64,000 nt of DNA. Source: Niabella beijingensis. GTDB taxonomy: Bacteria > Bacteroidota > Bacteroidia > Chitinophagales > Chitinophagaceae. The translations under genes and the position numbers were made by a program. Below, in pieces: positions 26,856 to 36,000 of the stretch; position 1 is the first letter of the stretch, and every line of letters starts with the position of its first letter. A model generated the notes under the pieces. That model was not told the origin of the DNA. It saw only the letters and a program-made list of their open reading frames with translations, and made no database searches. The stretch covers positions 806,001-870,000 of the forward strand of contig NZ_JAIQDI010000002.1 in assembly GCF_020034665.1 (NCBI RefSeq), read 5' to 3'.

Positions 26856-28076
26856 TTAGTTCCACTCCAGGATATTATTGAACAGGTATTCATCCGGGTG
26901 CTGCAGGTACTGCTTCGCCGCTTCTTTGTCGGCATCCGTCAGGTAGTGAAGTGCATCGGCAAATACGGTCTGCGCATCAGCGCTTTGCATGTCGATCAGG
27001 CGGGGCTTCACTTTCCCTTTCTCATCTGCTACATCCTTCAGGTAAAGCGGTTTAACAGTACCGGTGGCATCTGCTGTAACAACAGCGCCGGTGATATCCT
27101 GGTCAAACAGCTTTTTAACACCAATACCCAGGAACGTGCAATATTCCAGGTCATAAGCGGTAGGCGCCAGGCAACGCAGTTCGTAGCCCAGTTCCACCGG
27201 ACGGCTTTTTACCGCTATATTCAGTTTTTTCAGTTCATTCTGCAACAGGATATTGTAAATATGTGCTTTACTTACATTGCCCAGCTCCGGATGTCCGTGG
27301 TCATCATACGTGAACTGGATGCCGGAGGCTTTGATATCATCATCGCTCATAAAGTGGAAAACCCCCTCACTCACCACGGCAACACCATACGGGATGCCCA
27401 GGATATTTCTTTTTACAATGGAAGACACGATCAGTTTGGTGATCTTATCCAGCGTGAGCTTTGTTTTGTTGAACATTTCCGGGATCACGATCATGGGATA
27501 ATGACAGGCTACCCCAATACCGAAGGCCAGGTGACCGGCCTCACGTCCCATTGCGGATACCACAAACCAGTTACCGGAGGTGCGGGCATCTTCATAAATG
27601 GTCTTACCCAGTTTTACACCTTCTTCTCTTGCGCTCTGGTAGCCAAAGGTAGGCTGGCCGTAAGGCAGCGGAAGGTCGTTGTCAATGGTTTTGGGAACGT
27701 GGATATTTTTAACCGGCACGTTTTTGCTGGTGAGGAAGTTTGCGATACGGTTGGCTGTAGATGCCGTATCGTCACCACCAATGGTTACCAGTAATTTAAT
27801 ATTGTTCTTTTCGAAAAATTCACTGGTGAATTCATCGTCTTTTGGTTTATAACGGCTCATACGGAGAAAAGAACCTCCGCGGCTGAAAATGTCGTCTGCC
27901 AGCTTAAAATCAATATCAGTGGTCAGGCCTTTACCATTGAAAAGGTTTTTGTACCCGTCGTGCAGACCAATGACCCGGTAGCCGTCTTTTAAAAAGATTT
28001 TGGCTACAGAGCCGATCACTGTGTTAATACCAGGGGCAGGACCACCGCCGGCCAGAATTACGATACTTTTCTCCAT
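26856..28076 (-). CDS. 6-phosphofructokinase with pyrophosphate-type active site
   Basis: A 406-residue PFK-superfamily enzyme. The ATG at 28076 is preferred to a TTG two codons upstream. The phosphoryl-donor site reads GGDDT at residues 100-104 where ATP enzymes have GGDG, and PKTIDND at 128-134 where bacterial ATP enzymes have PGTIDND. The extra Asp and Lys are the classic marks of pyrophosphate-dependent PFKs, which run reversibly between fructose 6-phosphate and fructose 1,6-bisphosphate. Lys alone would not suffice because some ATP enzymes also have it, but the Asp is telling. It is transcribed toward pyk. Confidence 0.9.
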   Translation of the reverse strand: MEKSIVILAGGGPAPGINTVIGSVAKIFLKDGYRVIGLHDGYKNLFNGKGLTTDIDFKLADDIFSRGGSFLRMSRYKPKDDEFTSEFFEKNNIKLLVTIGGDDTASTANRIANFLTSKNVPVKNIHVPKTIDNDLPLPYGQPTFGYQSAREEGVKLGKTIYEDARTSGNWFVVSAMGREAGHLAFGIGVACHYPMIVIPEMFNKTKLTLDKITKLIVSSIVKRNILGIPYGVAVVSEGVFHFMSDDDIKASGIQFTYDDHGHPELGNVSKAHIYNILLQNELKKLNIAVKSRPVELGYELRCLAPTAYDLEYCTFLGIGVKKLFDQDITGAVVTADATGTVKPLYLKDVADEKGKVKPRLIDMQSADAQTVFADALHYLTDADKEAAKQYLQHPDEYLFNNILEWN

Positions 28077-28103
28077 ATACAATTATTATTAAACTTAAGT
28101 GCG

Positions 28104-28111
28104 CAAATATA
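28104..28111 (-). promoter_or_regulatory. -7 box (TATATTTG) of the phosphofructokinase gene
   Basis: Exact TAnnTTTG on the minus strand, 27 nt before the ATG at 28076. This would give a 5' leader of about 20 nt. Confidence 0.55.
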
Positions 28112-28238
28112 AGTGAAATTGATTTTTATTCTGTTCTGTTTGCTGTTATTTAAAGATTATTAAACTATAACAGTTGTTTGTATAAAAATATCAAAAAGAA
28201 GTTGCCATTTGCAGCGGAATAACAGCTGATCTTACGAA

Positions 28239-29090
28239 TTACCTAAATCGATTTAGCACCGCCCGGACCGACGATACATAATTTCCGCCGAACAGGAAGG
28301 CATGGATCAGCAGGGGATAAAGCTGACTGAAGGGCAAACGCTGCCGCCAGCCGGACGATAACGGATAGACCGCTTCATAAGAGCTGTAGAAGTCCTGCGT
28401 AAATCCGCCGAACAGGAGCGTCATACCAATATCCATTTCGCGGTGCCCGTAATAAACGGCGGGGTCAACAACAACCGGCTCGCCACGCATCGTAAAGAGA
28501 ATATTTCCGCTCCACAGATCGCCGTGCAACAGCGCCGGCTGCTCATCAGGAAACAGCTCCGGCAGTCGCCTGCAAAAGCGTTCTGCCAGGGTACTGTCTG
28601 CTTTTGTCAGTATCCCGGAGTGATAAAGCTCCCGGATGAGCGGCAGGATGCGGTGGTTGCCGTAAAACTCCGGCCATGTGACTGTCACTGTGTTTTCCTG
28701 CGGCCACACCGACAGGTAATTGTCTTCAAAAAAACCAAAATATGGCGCCCCTTCCCGGTGGATACGTGCAAGACCACTGCCCAGTAATTCCCAGCTTTTT
28801 GGTAAGGGAGCAGCGGTGTCCATCCACTCAAGAAGCAGGTATTGCTCTTCACCGGCAATGCCCCATTTCAGTGGCTCCGGGACCCTGAGGGCATTCCGGC
28901 CGGAGAGCGCTTTCAGCGCGTTGTATTCCTTTTCAAACAGCATCGGACAGCCGGAAGCGTTGTTCACTTTGAGGAAATAGCTGGAGGTGCCGGATGCAAT
29001 GCGGTGACACCGATTGACCGGTCCGCTTTGAATGACCTCCTGCTCCGTTACCGGGAATTTCAGCTGATCGAGTAAGGGCTTTGAAATCAT
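28239..29090 (-). CDS. Fructosamine kinase family protein
   Basis: A 283-residue cytoplasmic kinase-like protein of the fructosamine/ketosamine-3-kinase family in the APH fold. Evidence is the Lys-containing strand SSYFLKVN, YLLLEWMD hinge, the catalytic loop LLHGDLWSGNILF, and the metal-binding PVVVDPAVYYGHREMDIGM. Family members phosphorylate Amadori products such as fructosamines, leading to protein deglycation. The ATG at 29090 is chosen over a GTG at 29108 since the family N-terminus fits. It is divergent from the kinase operon that begins at 29345. Confidence 0.88.
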   Translation of the reverse strand: MISKPLLDQLKFPVTEQEVIQSGPVNRCHRIASGTSSYFLKVNNASGCPMLFEKEYNALKALSGRNALRVPEPLKWGIAGEEQYLLLEWMDTAAPLPKSWELLGSGLARIHREGAPYFGFFEDNYLSVWPQENTVTVTWPEFYGNHRILPLIRELYHSGILTKADSTLAERFCRRLPELFPDEQPALLHGDLWSGNILFTMRGEPVVVDPAVYYGHREMDIGMTLLFGGFTQDFYSSYEAVYPLSSGWRQRLPFSQLYPLLIHAFLFGGNYVSSVRAVLNRFR

Positions 29091-29272
29091 GTCAGTGCAA
29101 ATTAACACAGATCTGTGAATGCACCAGAACCGGCATTGACCGTTTTTAAACCGCCGTTCGCCGGTTTTATCCCAATTTTAAGAGATTCCGGCTCCGGGAG
29201 CTGTTACTTTACAGGTTACAATACAGCCAAAAGGGTATTAATCAGGGGTATGGCAGTTCCAAATATTTGGAG

Positions 29273-29280
29273 TAAGTTTG
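29273..29280 (+). promoter_or_regulatory. Putative -7 box (TAAGTTTG) of the kinase/wall-synthase operon
   Basis: Exact TAnnTTTG, 64 nt before the first kinase ATG. A perfect 12-bp palindrome (CCAAATATTTGG) sits just upstream at 29259-29270 and could be an operator. The rest of the 236-bp gap shows nothing else I can name. Confidence 0.5.
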
Positions 29281-29344
29281 GATACAGAAGACAGAAAGCA
29301 TATCCGGAGAAAAATTGTTGGCAGATCAAGCAAGTATATAAGGA

Positions 29345-30859
29345 ATGGAGAATACGACCATTAACGGCTATAAACTAAAGTACAAATTAGGGGAAGGAGG
29401 CATGGCCGCTATCTGGTATGCAGAAAATTACCTGCAAAAGCCAGCAGCGGTAAAAGTGCTGCAACAACGTTTTTGCGAAATGCCGGAGATCGTAAGCCGC
29501 TTTGAAAACGAGGCGAAGCTGATGGTACACCTGAATCATCCGCATATCCGCAATATCTATGATTATTCCACGGTGGACGGGTGCCCCTGTATGCTCATGG
29601 AATACCTCGAAGGGAAGGACCTCTCGCAACGGATGAAAGACGGGGAAAAATTTTCCAACCTGCAACTGGTCCAGTGGTGGAACGATCTGGTGGATGCGCT
29701 CCAGTACACGCACCGGAAAAATATCATTCACCGGGATATCAAACCGTCCAATCTTTTTCTTACAGAAGAGGGTAAAATCAAAATACTTGATTTTGGAATT
29801 GCCAAGCTCCGGGATAATGTGACGGTAACACAAACCGGCTCCCGCATGGGAACACTGATGTATATGAGCCCGGAGCAGGTATATGACGTAAAGACGCTTA
29901 CCTATAAAACGGATATCTACTCACTGGCCGTTACCTTCTATCATCTTGTCAGCGGTAATGCTCCTTATGATGCTTCCAGGATATCGGATTTTGAGATCCA
30001 GGAGAACATCGTACGTAAAAATATTGATACCAGCGTGCTTCCGGAGCCCTGGAAGGGGTTGCTGGCGCTGTACCTGGCAAAGAACCCTGAAGACCGCAAG
30101 GAGCTGCGCCGGATCGATGCACAGGCTACAAAAGCAGATGAAACGATCGTCTTTACCCCTGTGCCGCCGCAACCCATCGAGACCATCTACCCGCCGTTAT
30201 CGACACATCCTGCCCAACGGACAGGATCCAATCGTTTCGGATATATTTTCCTGGTGTTTTTTATCGTTGCGGGGCTCGTCGTTTTTGCATTGAACAAAGA
30301 AGAGATCCTGTCCCTTTTCGGTGTTAACGGGGAGAAGAAGCCTCCGGTGGAGAAGCCGGTAACCCGTCCGTCTTCCCGTAAACAGGCGCCCAAACAACCG
30401 GCTGAAGAAATGCCGGCGGATACCACGGACGCAAAAAATGACACCATGACCTCAACGCAGGTGGTCACCAGCGAAGACCTTGGGATGAAGAAAGCAACGC
30501 TTAAAAACCAGATCAACGATTACTACCGGATGCGGCAGGATTGCGGCAGTTTGTCGCGTTTCTTCCGGGATACCGTGCAGCAATACTATAACCGGTCGAA
30601 TGAAGTGCTGACCCGGATACAAAAAGAATGTGCGGCCTATCATGGAAAATGGCGCTTCACAGAAGCGGATATCACCAGCTCTTCCTATGTGTTCACCTTT
30701 AATCCGAACGGGAATACTTATGTAGACTTTAGCATGCTGTACAAGATAAAACAGAATGAAGGAGATGACTGGATCCCCTACAATATTGATGTTTCAATGG
30801 TTTTTGATAGCGATATGAAGATTACCCGGATTGTGGAGCGCAGGATCGAAAAATTATAA
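29345..30859 (+). CDS. Transmembrane Ser/Thr protein kinase (PknB-like)
   Basis: A 504-residue Hanks-type kinase. Residues 9-250 form the kinase domain: glycine loop LGEGGMAA (15-22), Lys37, helix-C Glu56, HRD at 129-131 (an RD kinase needing loop phosphorylation), DFG at 149-151, and MSPEQ at 174-178. A proline-rich juxtamembrane part leads to one membrane helix (about 299-317). Residues 320-504 would be outside the cytoplasm; they are Pro/Lys-rich and then a folded-looking module (NQINDYYRMRQDCGSLSRFF...). This is not a PASTA repeat, so the sensed signal must differ from that of PknB. It is the first gene of the operon with PP2C, FHA and SEDS-PBP proteins. Confidence 0.93.
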   Translation: MENTTINGYKLKYKLGEGGMAAIWYAENYLQKPAAVKVLQQRFCEMPEIVSRFENEAKLMVHLNHPHIRNIYDYSTVDGCPCMLMEYLEGKDLSQRMKDGEKFSNLQLVQWWNDLVDALQYTHRKNIIHRDIKPSNLFLTEEGKIKILDFGIAKLRDNVTVTQTGSRMGTLMYMSPEQVYDVKTLTYKTDIYSLAVTFYHLVSGNAPYDASRISDFEIQENIVRKNIDTSVLPEPWKGLLALYLAKNPEDRKELRRIDAQATKADETIVFTPVPPQPIETIYPPLSTHPAQRTGSNRFGYIFLVFFIVAGLVVFALNKEEILSLFGVNGEKKPPVEKPVTRPSSRKQAPKQPAEEMPADTTDAKNDTMTSTQVVTSEDLGMKKATLKNQINDYYRMRQDCGSLSRFFRDTVQQYYNRSNEVLTRIQKECAAYHGKWRFTEADITSSSYVFTFNPNGNTYVDFSMLYKIKQNEGDDWIPYNIDVSMVFDSDMKITRIVERRIEKL

Positions 30860-30925
30860 AAGGAACAGCCGGATGAACGTACCGGGGGAAGAGAGGGTTA
30901 AAATAATAAATTTCAAATTGAAAAT

Positions 30926-31873
30926 ATGTTTGACAGATTAAAAAAGTGGTTATTGCCGGATGAGGAAGAAGAAGAGGAACTGCGGCTGACCAATCAGGCG
31001 CTGGTAGATCAGGTACTGGTTTCCTTTAAAGAGACGGTGGAGCGGGAATCCTTTAACCGGCGGATGATGTACGACTGCAGCTACCTCATCCTCATGCGGC
31101 CGGAGGATTACCGGCACGCAGAGCTGCGACTGGCGGGCATTACCGAGGGGATCCTCGACGAATTTTATGATTATATCAATCAGCGCAAAGAGCAGTATCC
31201 CCGCTATGAACCGATCGGCAGCTTCTGGGATTTCCAGTATTGTCCCGCAGAACGGGGGGTTGATAACAGTGAAATTGAACCGGGGACGATCCAGGTAGTG
31301 AGCACACCGACTTCTGAGAAATCCTGGTCGGAGCTCTCATCCGAACACATTAAGGTATCGGTAAGCAGCAAACATTCCAAGTATTCAAAATATGATCTGA
31401 ACCCCACCACTTTTGCAAACATTGATATCCTTTCCAAAGGACATTTCCGGGTAAAGTTCCGCCGGGAATTCCTGGGCGATTTTACCACGCAGCAGGCGGC
31501 TCCCGCGGGTTCGCGGAACAGTGCGCCGGCGGATAAGCTGGCTACGATCCAGTTTGTGCTGAACAAACAACGGTACAGTTTCCCCATGCGTGAAAAACAA
31601 CTGAAGATCACCAAGGAGATCGACGGGATGACCAGTACGGCAACCTTGCTGTGTATCAATGAACCGAGCGGAAGCCTGCAGAAAGAACATGTGATGATCA
31701 AATATGAAGAAGCTGCCCGGGCATTCTACATCGCGCTGTTTGCCGACGCATTTGTAAACGAGCAAAAGCTGGAGCTGAGCAGGGTAGGTGAAAATCCCGT
31801 ATGGCACCCGCTGAAGAATGAATCCACCATTGTCTGTGGAATTTTTCAGCTGGATTTTAAAGGGACGGTTTAA
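30926..31873 (+). CDS. FhaA-like protein: DUF3662-like N-terminus and divergent FHA-like C-terminus
   Basis: A 315-residue cytoplasmic protein. The start is MFDRLKKWLL plus an acidic run. Residues about 40-130 (MYDCSYLILMRPEDYRHAELR ... GITEGILDEFYDYINQ ... IEPGTIQVVST) resemble the DUF3662 domain at the N-terminus of actinobacterial FhaA. Residues about 200-315 have the strand rhythm of an FHA domain (LATIQFVLNKQRYSFPM ... KEIDGMTS ... KEHVMIKYE), but the usual GR and SxxH motifs are not clear. In mycobacteria FhaA recruits the phosphorylated peptidoglycan flippase MviN. The gene stands between kinase and phosphatase, so a scaffold role is inferred. This assignment is motif-by-eye only. Confidence 0.6.
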   Translation: MFDRLKKWLLPDEEEEEELRLTNQALVDQVLVSFKETVERESFNRRMMYDCSYLILMRPEDYRHAELRLAGITEGILDEFYDYINQRKEQYPRYEPIGSFWDFQYCPAERGVDNSEIEPGTIQVVSTPTSEKSWSELSSEHIKVSVSSKHSKYSKYDLNPTTFANIDILSKGHFRVKFRREFLGDFTTQQAAPAGSRNSAPADKLATIQFVLNKQRYSFPMREKQLKITKEIDGMTSTATLLCINEPSGSLQKEHVMIKYEEAARAFYIALFADAFVNEQKLELSRVGENPVWHPLKNESTIVCGIFQLDFKGTV

Positions 31874-31901
31874 ATCATGGCGCAACAAAAATAAATAGCG
31901 T

Positions 31902-31970
31902 ATGCTGGGTAGTGCAATGCTGGTATTTATTGTCCTGGTATTTCTGTTACAATCTAAAACGAAATCATGA
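31902..31970 (+). CDS. 22-residue single-helix membrane peptide
   Basis: The frame encodes 22 residues. Positions 5-16 (AMLVFIVLVFLL) are one strong hydrophobic helix, followed by a short basic tail (QSKTKS). Its TGA overlaps the ATG of the phosphatase gene as ATGA at 31967-31970, the classic sign of translational coupling. It starts 28 bp after the FhaA-like gene, so it fills the gap exactly. It is too short for routine gene callers. It could be a membrane regulator of the kinase or of the wall synthase, or a coupling leader. It may of course be chance; the overlap and composition argue otherwise. Confidence 0.5.
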   Translation: MLGSAMLVFIVLVFLLQSKTKS

Positions 31971-33094
31971 GCAGGAAGATCGTTTTATACGGGCAAACAG
32001 ATGTAGGACGCAGACGGGAGGAGAATGAAGATAACTTCATTGCGCTTTCGGCGCTCTGGAATGCACCCGCGCGTGCGCTCATCGGCGCCATTGACGGTGT
32101 GGGCGGCTACGAGGGCGGGGCGGAAGCAGCAGCGATCGCAAAAGAGACCATCGAACATTATTTGCAGAATTTCAGTTTTGGCGCACCGCTGCAGCTGCTG
32201 AAAGAAGCAGCTATTGCCGCCAACAACCGGATCGTTGAGCAACGAAGAACCAATGAAGCACTGAACCGTATGAGTTGTGTGATGTCGGTTGCTGTGCTGG
32301 ATGCCGATAAGGAAATGATGTATGTGGCGCATGTGGGCGACAGCCGGGGGTATGTATTCCGTAACGGGAACATGCTGAAAATAACCCGCGATCATTCTGC
32401 TGTGGGAATGAAAGAAGACAGCGGATATCTTACCGAGGCAGAGGCGATGCAACATCCGCGCAGAAATGAGATCAGCAAAATGGCCGGGGAACTTTTCCTT
32501 GATGCGGATGACTCTGATAATTATTTCGACAGCATTGAACACAGTTTTCTGCCCGGAGATATTGCGCTGTTTTGTTCCGACGGATTAACAGACCTGGTTA
32601 CACAGGCACAGATGGTACAGTTGCTGTCAGCCCCCGGTACCTTACAGCAAAAAACGCAGCAGCTGATCGATGCCGCCAATGAACTGGGAGGAAAAGATAA
32701 TATTACCGTAGTACTGGCTTCCTATGCTGCCCCGAAAAAGCCGGGGCGTAAGAAAGGATCAAAAACAGCGATCGAAGTTCCGATTACTGAAGCCCCACCT
32801 TCATCTGATGAAATTATGACTGAAATAAATACGCGCTCCTCCAAAAAAAAAATAGCGGTGCTTCCGGTTATCATCGCGTTCGTCGTTGGATTTCTGGCTA
32901 ACTGGCCGGGAACAGGGTCGTTCTTTAGCGGGCAGGAGACACCGCCTGCGGTACTACCGGACACTACCGGGATACGGCCGGACAGTCTGCCCCTGACGGA
33001 CAGCGCCCATTTACAACATCTGGATACTTTAATCAATGCAACGGATACGATCTATCGCGACAGTATCCGGCGGAATGCATTGCAAGGCTACTAG
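31967..33094 (+). CDS. PP2C-type Ser/Thr phosphatase with C-terminal membrane anchor
   Basis: A 375-residue protein, the counterpart of actinobacterial PstP. Catalytic domain about 1-255: VGRRREENEDNF (13-24), metal-binding IDGVGGYEGG (Asp43), VGDSRGYVF (Asp125), LFCSDGLTDL (Asp205) and GGKDNITVV (Asp244). A Lys/Pro-rich linker is followed by a membrane helix at 296-313 and about 60 outer residues rich in Pro, Thr and Asp. It would reverse the phosphorylation set by the flanking kinases. It starts inside the stop of the 22-residue peptide and ends 3 bp before the SEDS-PBP gene, so all three are co-translated in effect. Confidence 0.95.
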   Translation: MSRKIVLYGQTDVGRRREENEDNFIALSALWNAPARALIGAIDGVGGYEGGAEAAAIAKETIEHYLQNFSFGAPLQLLKEAAIAANNRIVEQRRTNEALNRMSCVMSVAVLDADKEMMYVAHVGDSRGYVFRNGNMLKITRDHSAVGMKEDSGYLTEAEAMQHPRRNEISKMAGELFLDADDSDNYFDSIEHSFLPGDIALFCSDGLTDLVTQAQMVQLLSAPGTLQQKTQQLIDAANELGGKDNITVVLASYAAPKKPGRKKGSKTAIEVPITEAPPSSDEIMTEINTRSSKKKIAVLPVIIAFVVGFLANWPGTGSFFSGQETPPAVLPDTTGIRPDSLPLTDSAHLQHLDTLINATDTIYRDSIRRNALQGY

Positions 33095-33097
33095 CAC

Positions 33098-36000
33098 ATG
33101 AAGAAAAAAATAGTTTTATATCCCCGGAGAACCGAACGTATTCTTTTACTCGGTGCCACCCTGCTGCTGGGCATTATGGCATTTCAATATTACCAGAACA
33201 GGAAGGCGGATTTTATCAATACGGACTATGGGTATGAAAGCGGTAAAGTGATCAACCTGGCTGCGCCGGTTCAGGCGGCTACCCTGCAGCAGCTCTTTGC
33301 AAAAGGTGGCTATTTTACGGATGAGGCGTATATCCGTTTTATTGCGGGAAAGATCAAAACGCTTGTTGAAAAGGAAAGGGTGCTGCCCAACCTGGGGGCA
33401 TTGAACAAAAACAGCCTGATGATCCCTGCAACGGATTTTCTGAATACTTCCAGTCCTTCGGGTAAACTCCGTTTTTTAAATGCCATTACGCAACTGGATA
33501 TGGACAGTGCCCTGTATGATCAGGAATTGAAAAACCCGGTAGCCTATCCGGATGAAGTGGCCGTTCAGAACACAAAAACAAGACTGTCCATTCATGGCAA
33601 GGTCCGCCTGGGCGTCTCCGACAGCAGCGAAGGAGGTGCCGCAAAAGGAGTGCTGGTAAAACTTACGGAGATCTTTCCTTCCAATTATTATGATACCCTG
33701 AGTACAAAAGCCGCTGATGCACCGGCAGAGTTCCTGGCCCGGACAAATGAGAACGGCGCCTATGAATTCTATAACCTGAAAGAACACAGCAACTACCGGG
33801 TAACGGCCATGAAGCCCGGATATGATTTCGGTGGCGCCAAAGGCATCGCAGCAATGGATAATGATCAGACCTTCAACTTTTCGGGAAAGCCGCATCTGAT
33901 AAGGCTGCTGGACCGGACGGAGTTCCGGCAGATCAAAAATGACAAGATCTTTACCGTGCGTACGCCAGCCGATTTTAAGAAAGAATACATCACCAATCTG
34001 GTATTATTCGTGCTGGCGTTCTGGGCCTTTCACTTTATTCTGTGGCTAAAGAATTACCGGAGCGATCAGTTCATCCTGCCGTTGCTGTTTTTCCTTTCGG
34101 GTACGGGGATCATGGCACTTTACAGCATGCAGGACCCGCTGCGCGATATTATCCACGGAAGCGGTATGGCAAAATGTGCAGCCGGTGTATTATTGTTTGC
34201 AGCGGTTGTATTGTTCTTTTTAAAGGACAGGGCCGTGATGCGTTTTTATCATTCCCGGTGGTTCGATCCCGTGTATGCGTTACTGCCCGGGGCGGGCGGG
34301 TTAAAAGCGCCCCGCGGCTATTCCTGGATGCTGTTGTCTATCGCACTGATGTTGCTGCTGGCCTTTATCGGTACCGGTCCGGAAGGGAGTGGTGTGAAAG
34401 TGAACCTGTTCGGGTTCCAGGTAAGCGAATTGTCCAAATTCTTAATGATCGTTTTTTTTGCGGCTTACTTCGCGGTGAATTCCGATTACTTCAGGAATAT
34501 CCCGGACAACCGCTGGCTGACGCGCAATAACCTGAAGATGCTGCTGCTGTTCGTTTTCCTGCTGGCGGTTTATGCGGCCCTGGGGGATCTGGGGCCTGCG
34601 ATCGTGCTTTGTCTCACCTTTCTGTTCTTCTATTCATTTGCAAAAGAAGAATTCTTTGCAATGGTGCTGGCTGCTGTTAGCTATGTGGTGCTGCTGACGA
34701 TCACTTCCCGGTTCATCAATGATGCCCGGCATGATTTTCTTCCCGGCCTGGCCACACTAGCCTGCGTGGGAACACTGGCATTCGCCTTTTTCAAAAAGCG
34801 GTACGAATCGGTGTTTTTTATCATTCTGATCATCTCTTCCTTTATCCTGCTGGCCACCCTGCCATTTGAGTTTACACAGCGGCTGGCCGACCGTAACGGA
34901 ATGTTCCGGAATATCTGGGAGAATAAGCTCATTGGCGGGGATCAGGTGGCGCACGGGATCTGGTCGCTGAATGCCGGAGGATTTTTCGGACAGGGCCTGG
35001 GGCAGGGTTATTCCAGTGTAATGCCCGCTTATCATACGGATATGATCCTGGAAAGCATCGGGGAGGAGTTGGGGATCACAGCACTGATCGCCCTTTTCCT
35101 GGCATTCGGATTACTGACCTATCGCTCCCTGCTCGCAGCGCGCAGAACGGGAAAGCCGTTTCTTTTCTACCTTGTGGCGGGTATCGCTATTGCCACTGTG
35201 CTGCAGTTTTTCCTGATCACGGCAGGTACCCTGGGATTGATCCCGCTTACAGGGATCTCAGTTCCGTTCCTCAGTAAGGGGAATGCGGGTATCATCATAA
35301 CGCTGGCTGCTTTTATTCTGGTGCTGATACTGTCGCATGAAAGGGGGGATGCGCTGGAAATGGAATACGTGAAAAAGAACTTTGATAATGTGAATGCCTA
35401 TGCGATCCTGAGCTTTTTTGCCGTGCTGATTTTTTATACCGGCACCCTGTTCTGGTACCAGTATAAATCGGATGAATATATTACAAAACCGTCCCTGGTG
35501 CTGAACCGTAAAGGTGCCTGGCAATACAGTTATAATCCACGCATCGGTATCTTCCTACGCGAGATCCGCTCGGGCAATATTTATGATAAGAACGGGGTAT
35601 TGCTGGCCACTTCCAGCAAAGCGACTTTTGACCAGTTTAAGAACAAGCTCATTCCTCTGGGGGCCAACCCGGTTCTGTATGCCGAACAACTGAAACGGGA
35701 GCAGCACCGGTATTATCCGTTCGGGGCGGACCTGCTGTTCTGGCTGGGCGACTACAATAAAGAGATCGCAAACGAAGAAGAAGCGGGTTATGCGGCCGAA
35801 TACCGCCATTACACCCTGCTGAAAGGATTTGATGTTACCTATACCACATCGCAGAAAACATCCGACCGCTACCGGGAAGCCCGGTTCCTGCCGGTTACCG
35901 AAAAGGAATCGGAGCTGGTGAAATATGATTACAGCGCATTGGCGCCGATTCTGAAGGAGGGTAAAAATGGCAAATGGGTAGAGCTGCAGAATAATAAGGA

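Noticed and set aside
30873..30941. 22-codon frame overlapping the start of the FhaA-like gene
   Set aside because: It lacks membrane or other character, overlaps the next gene in another frame and has no support beyond an ATG.
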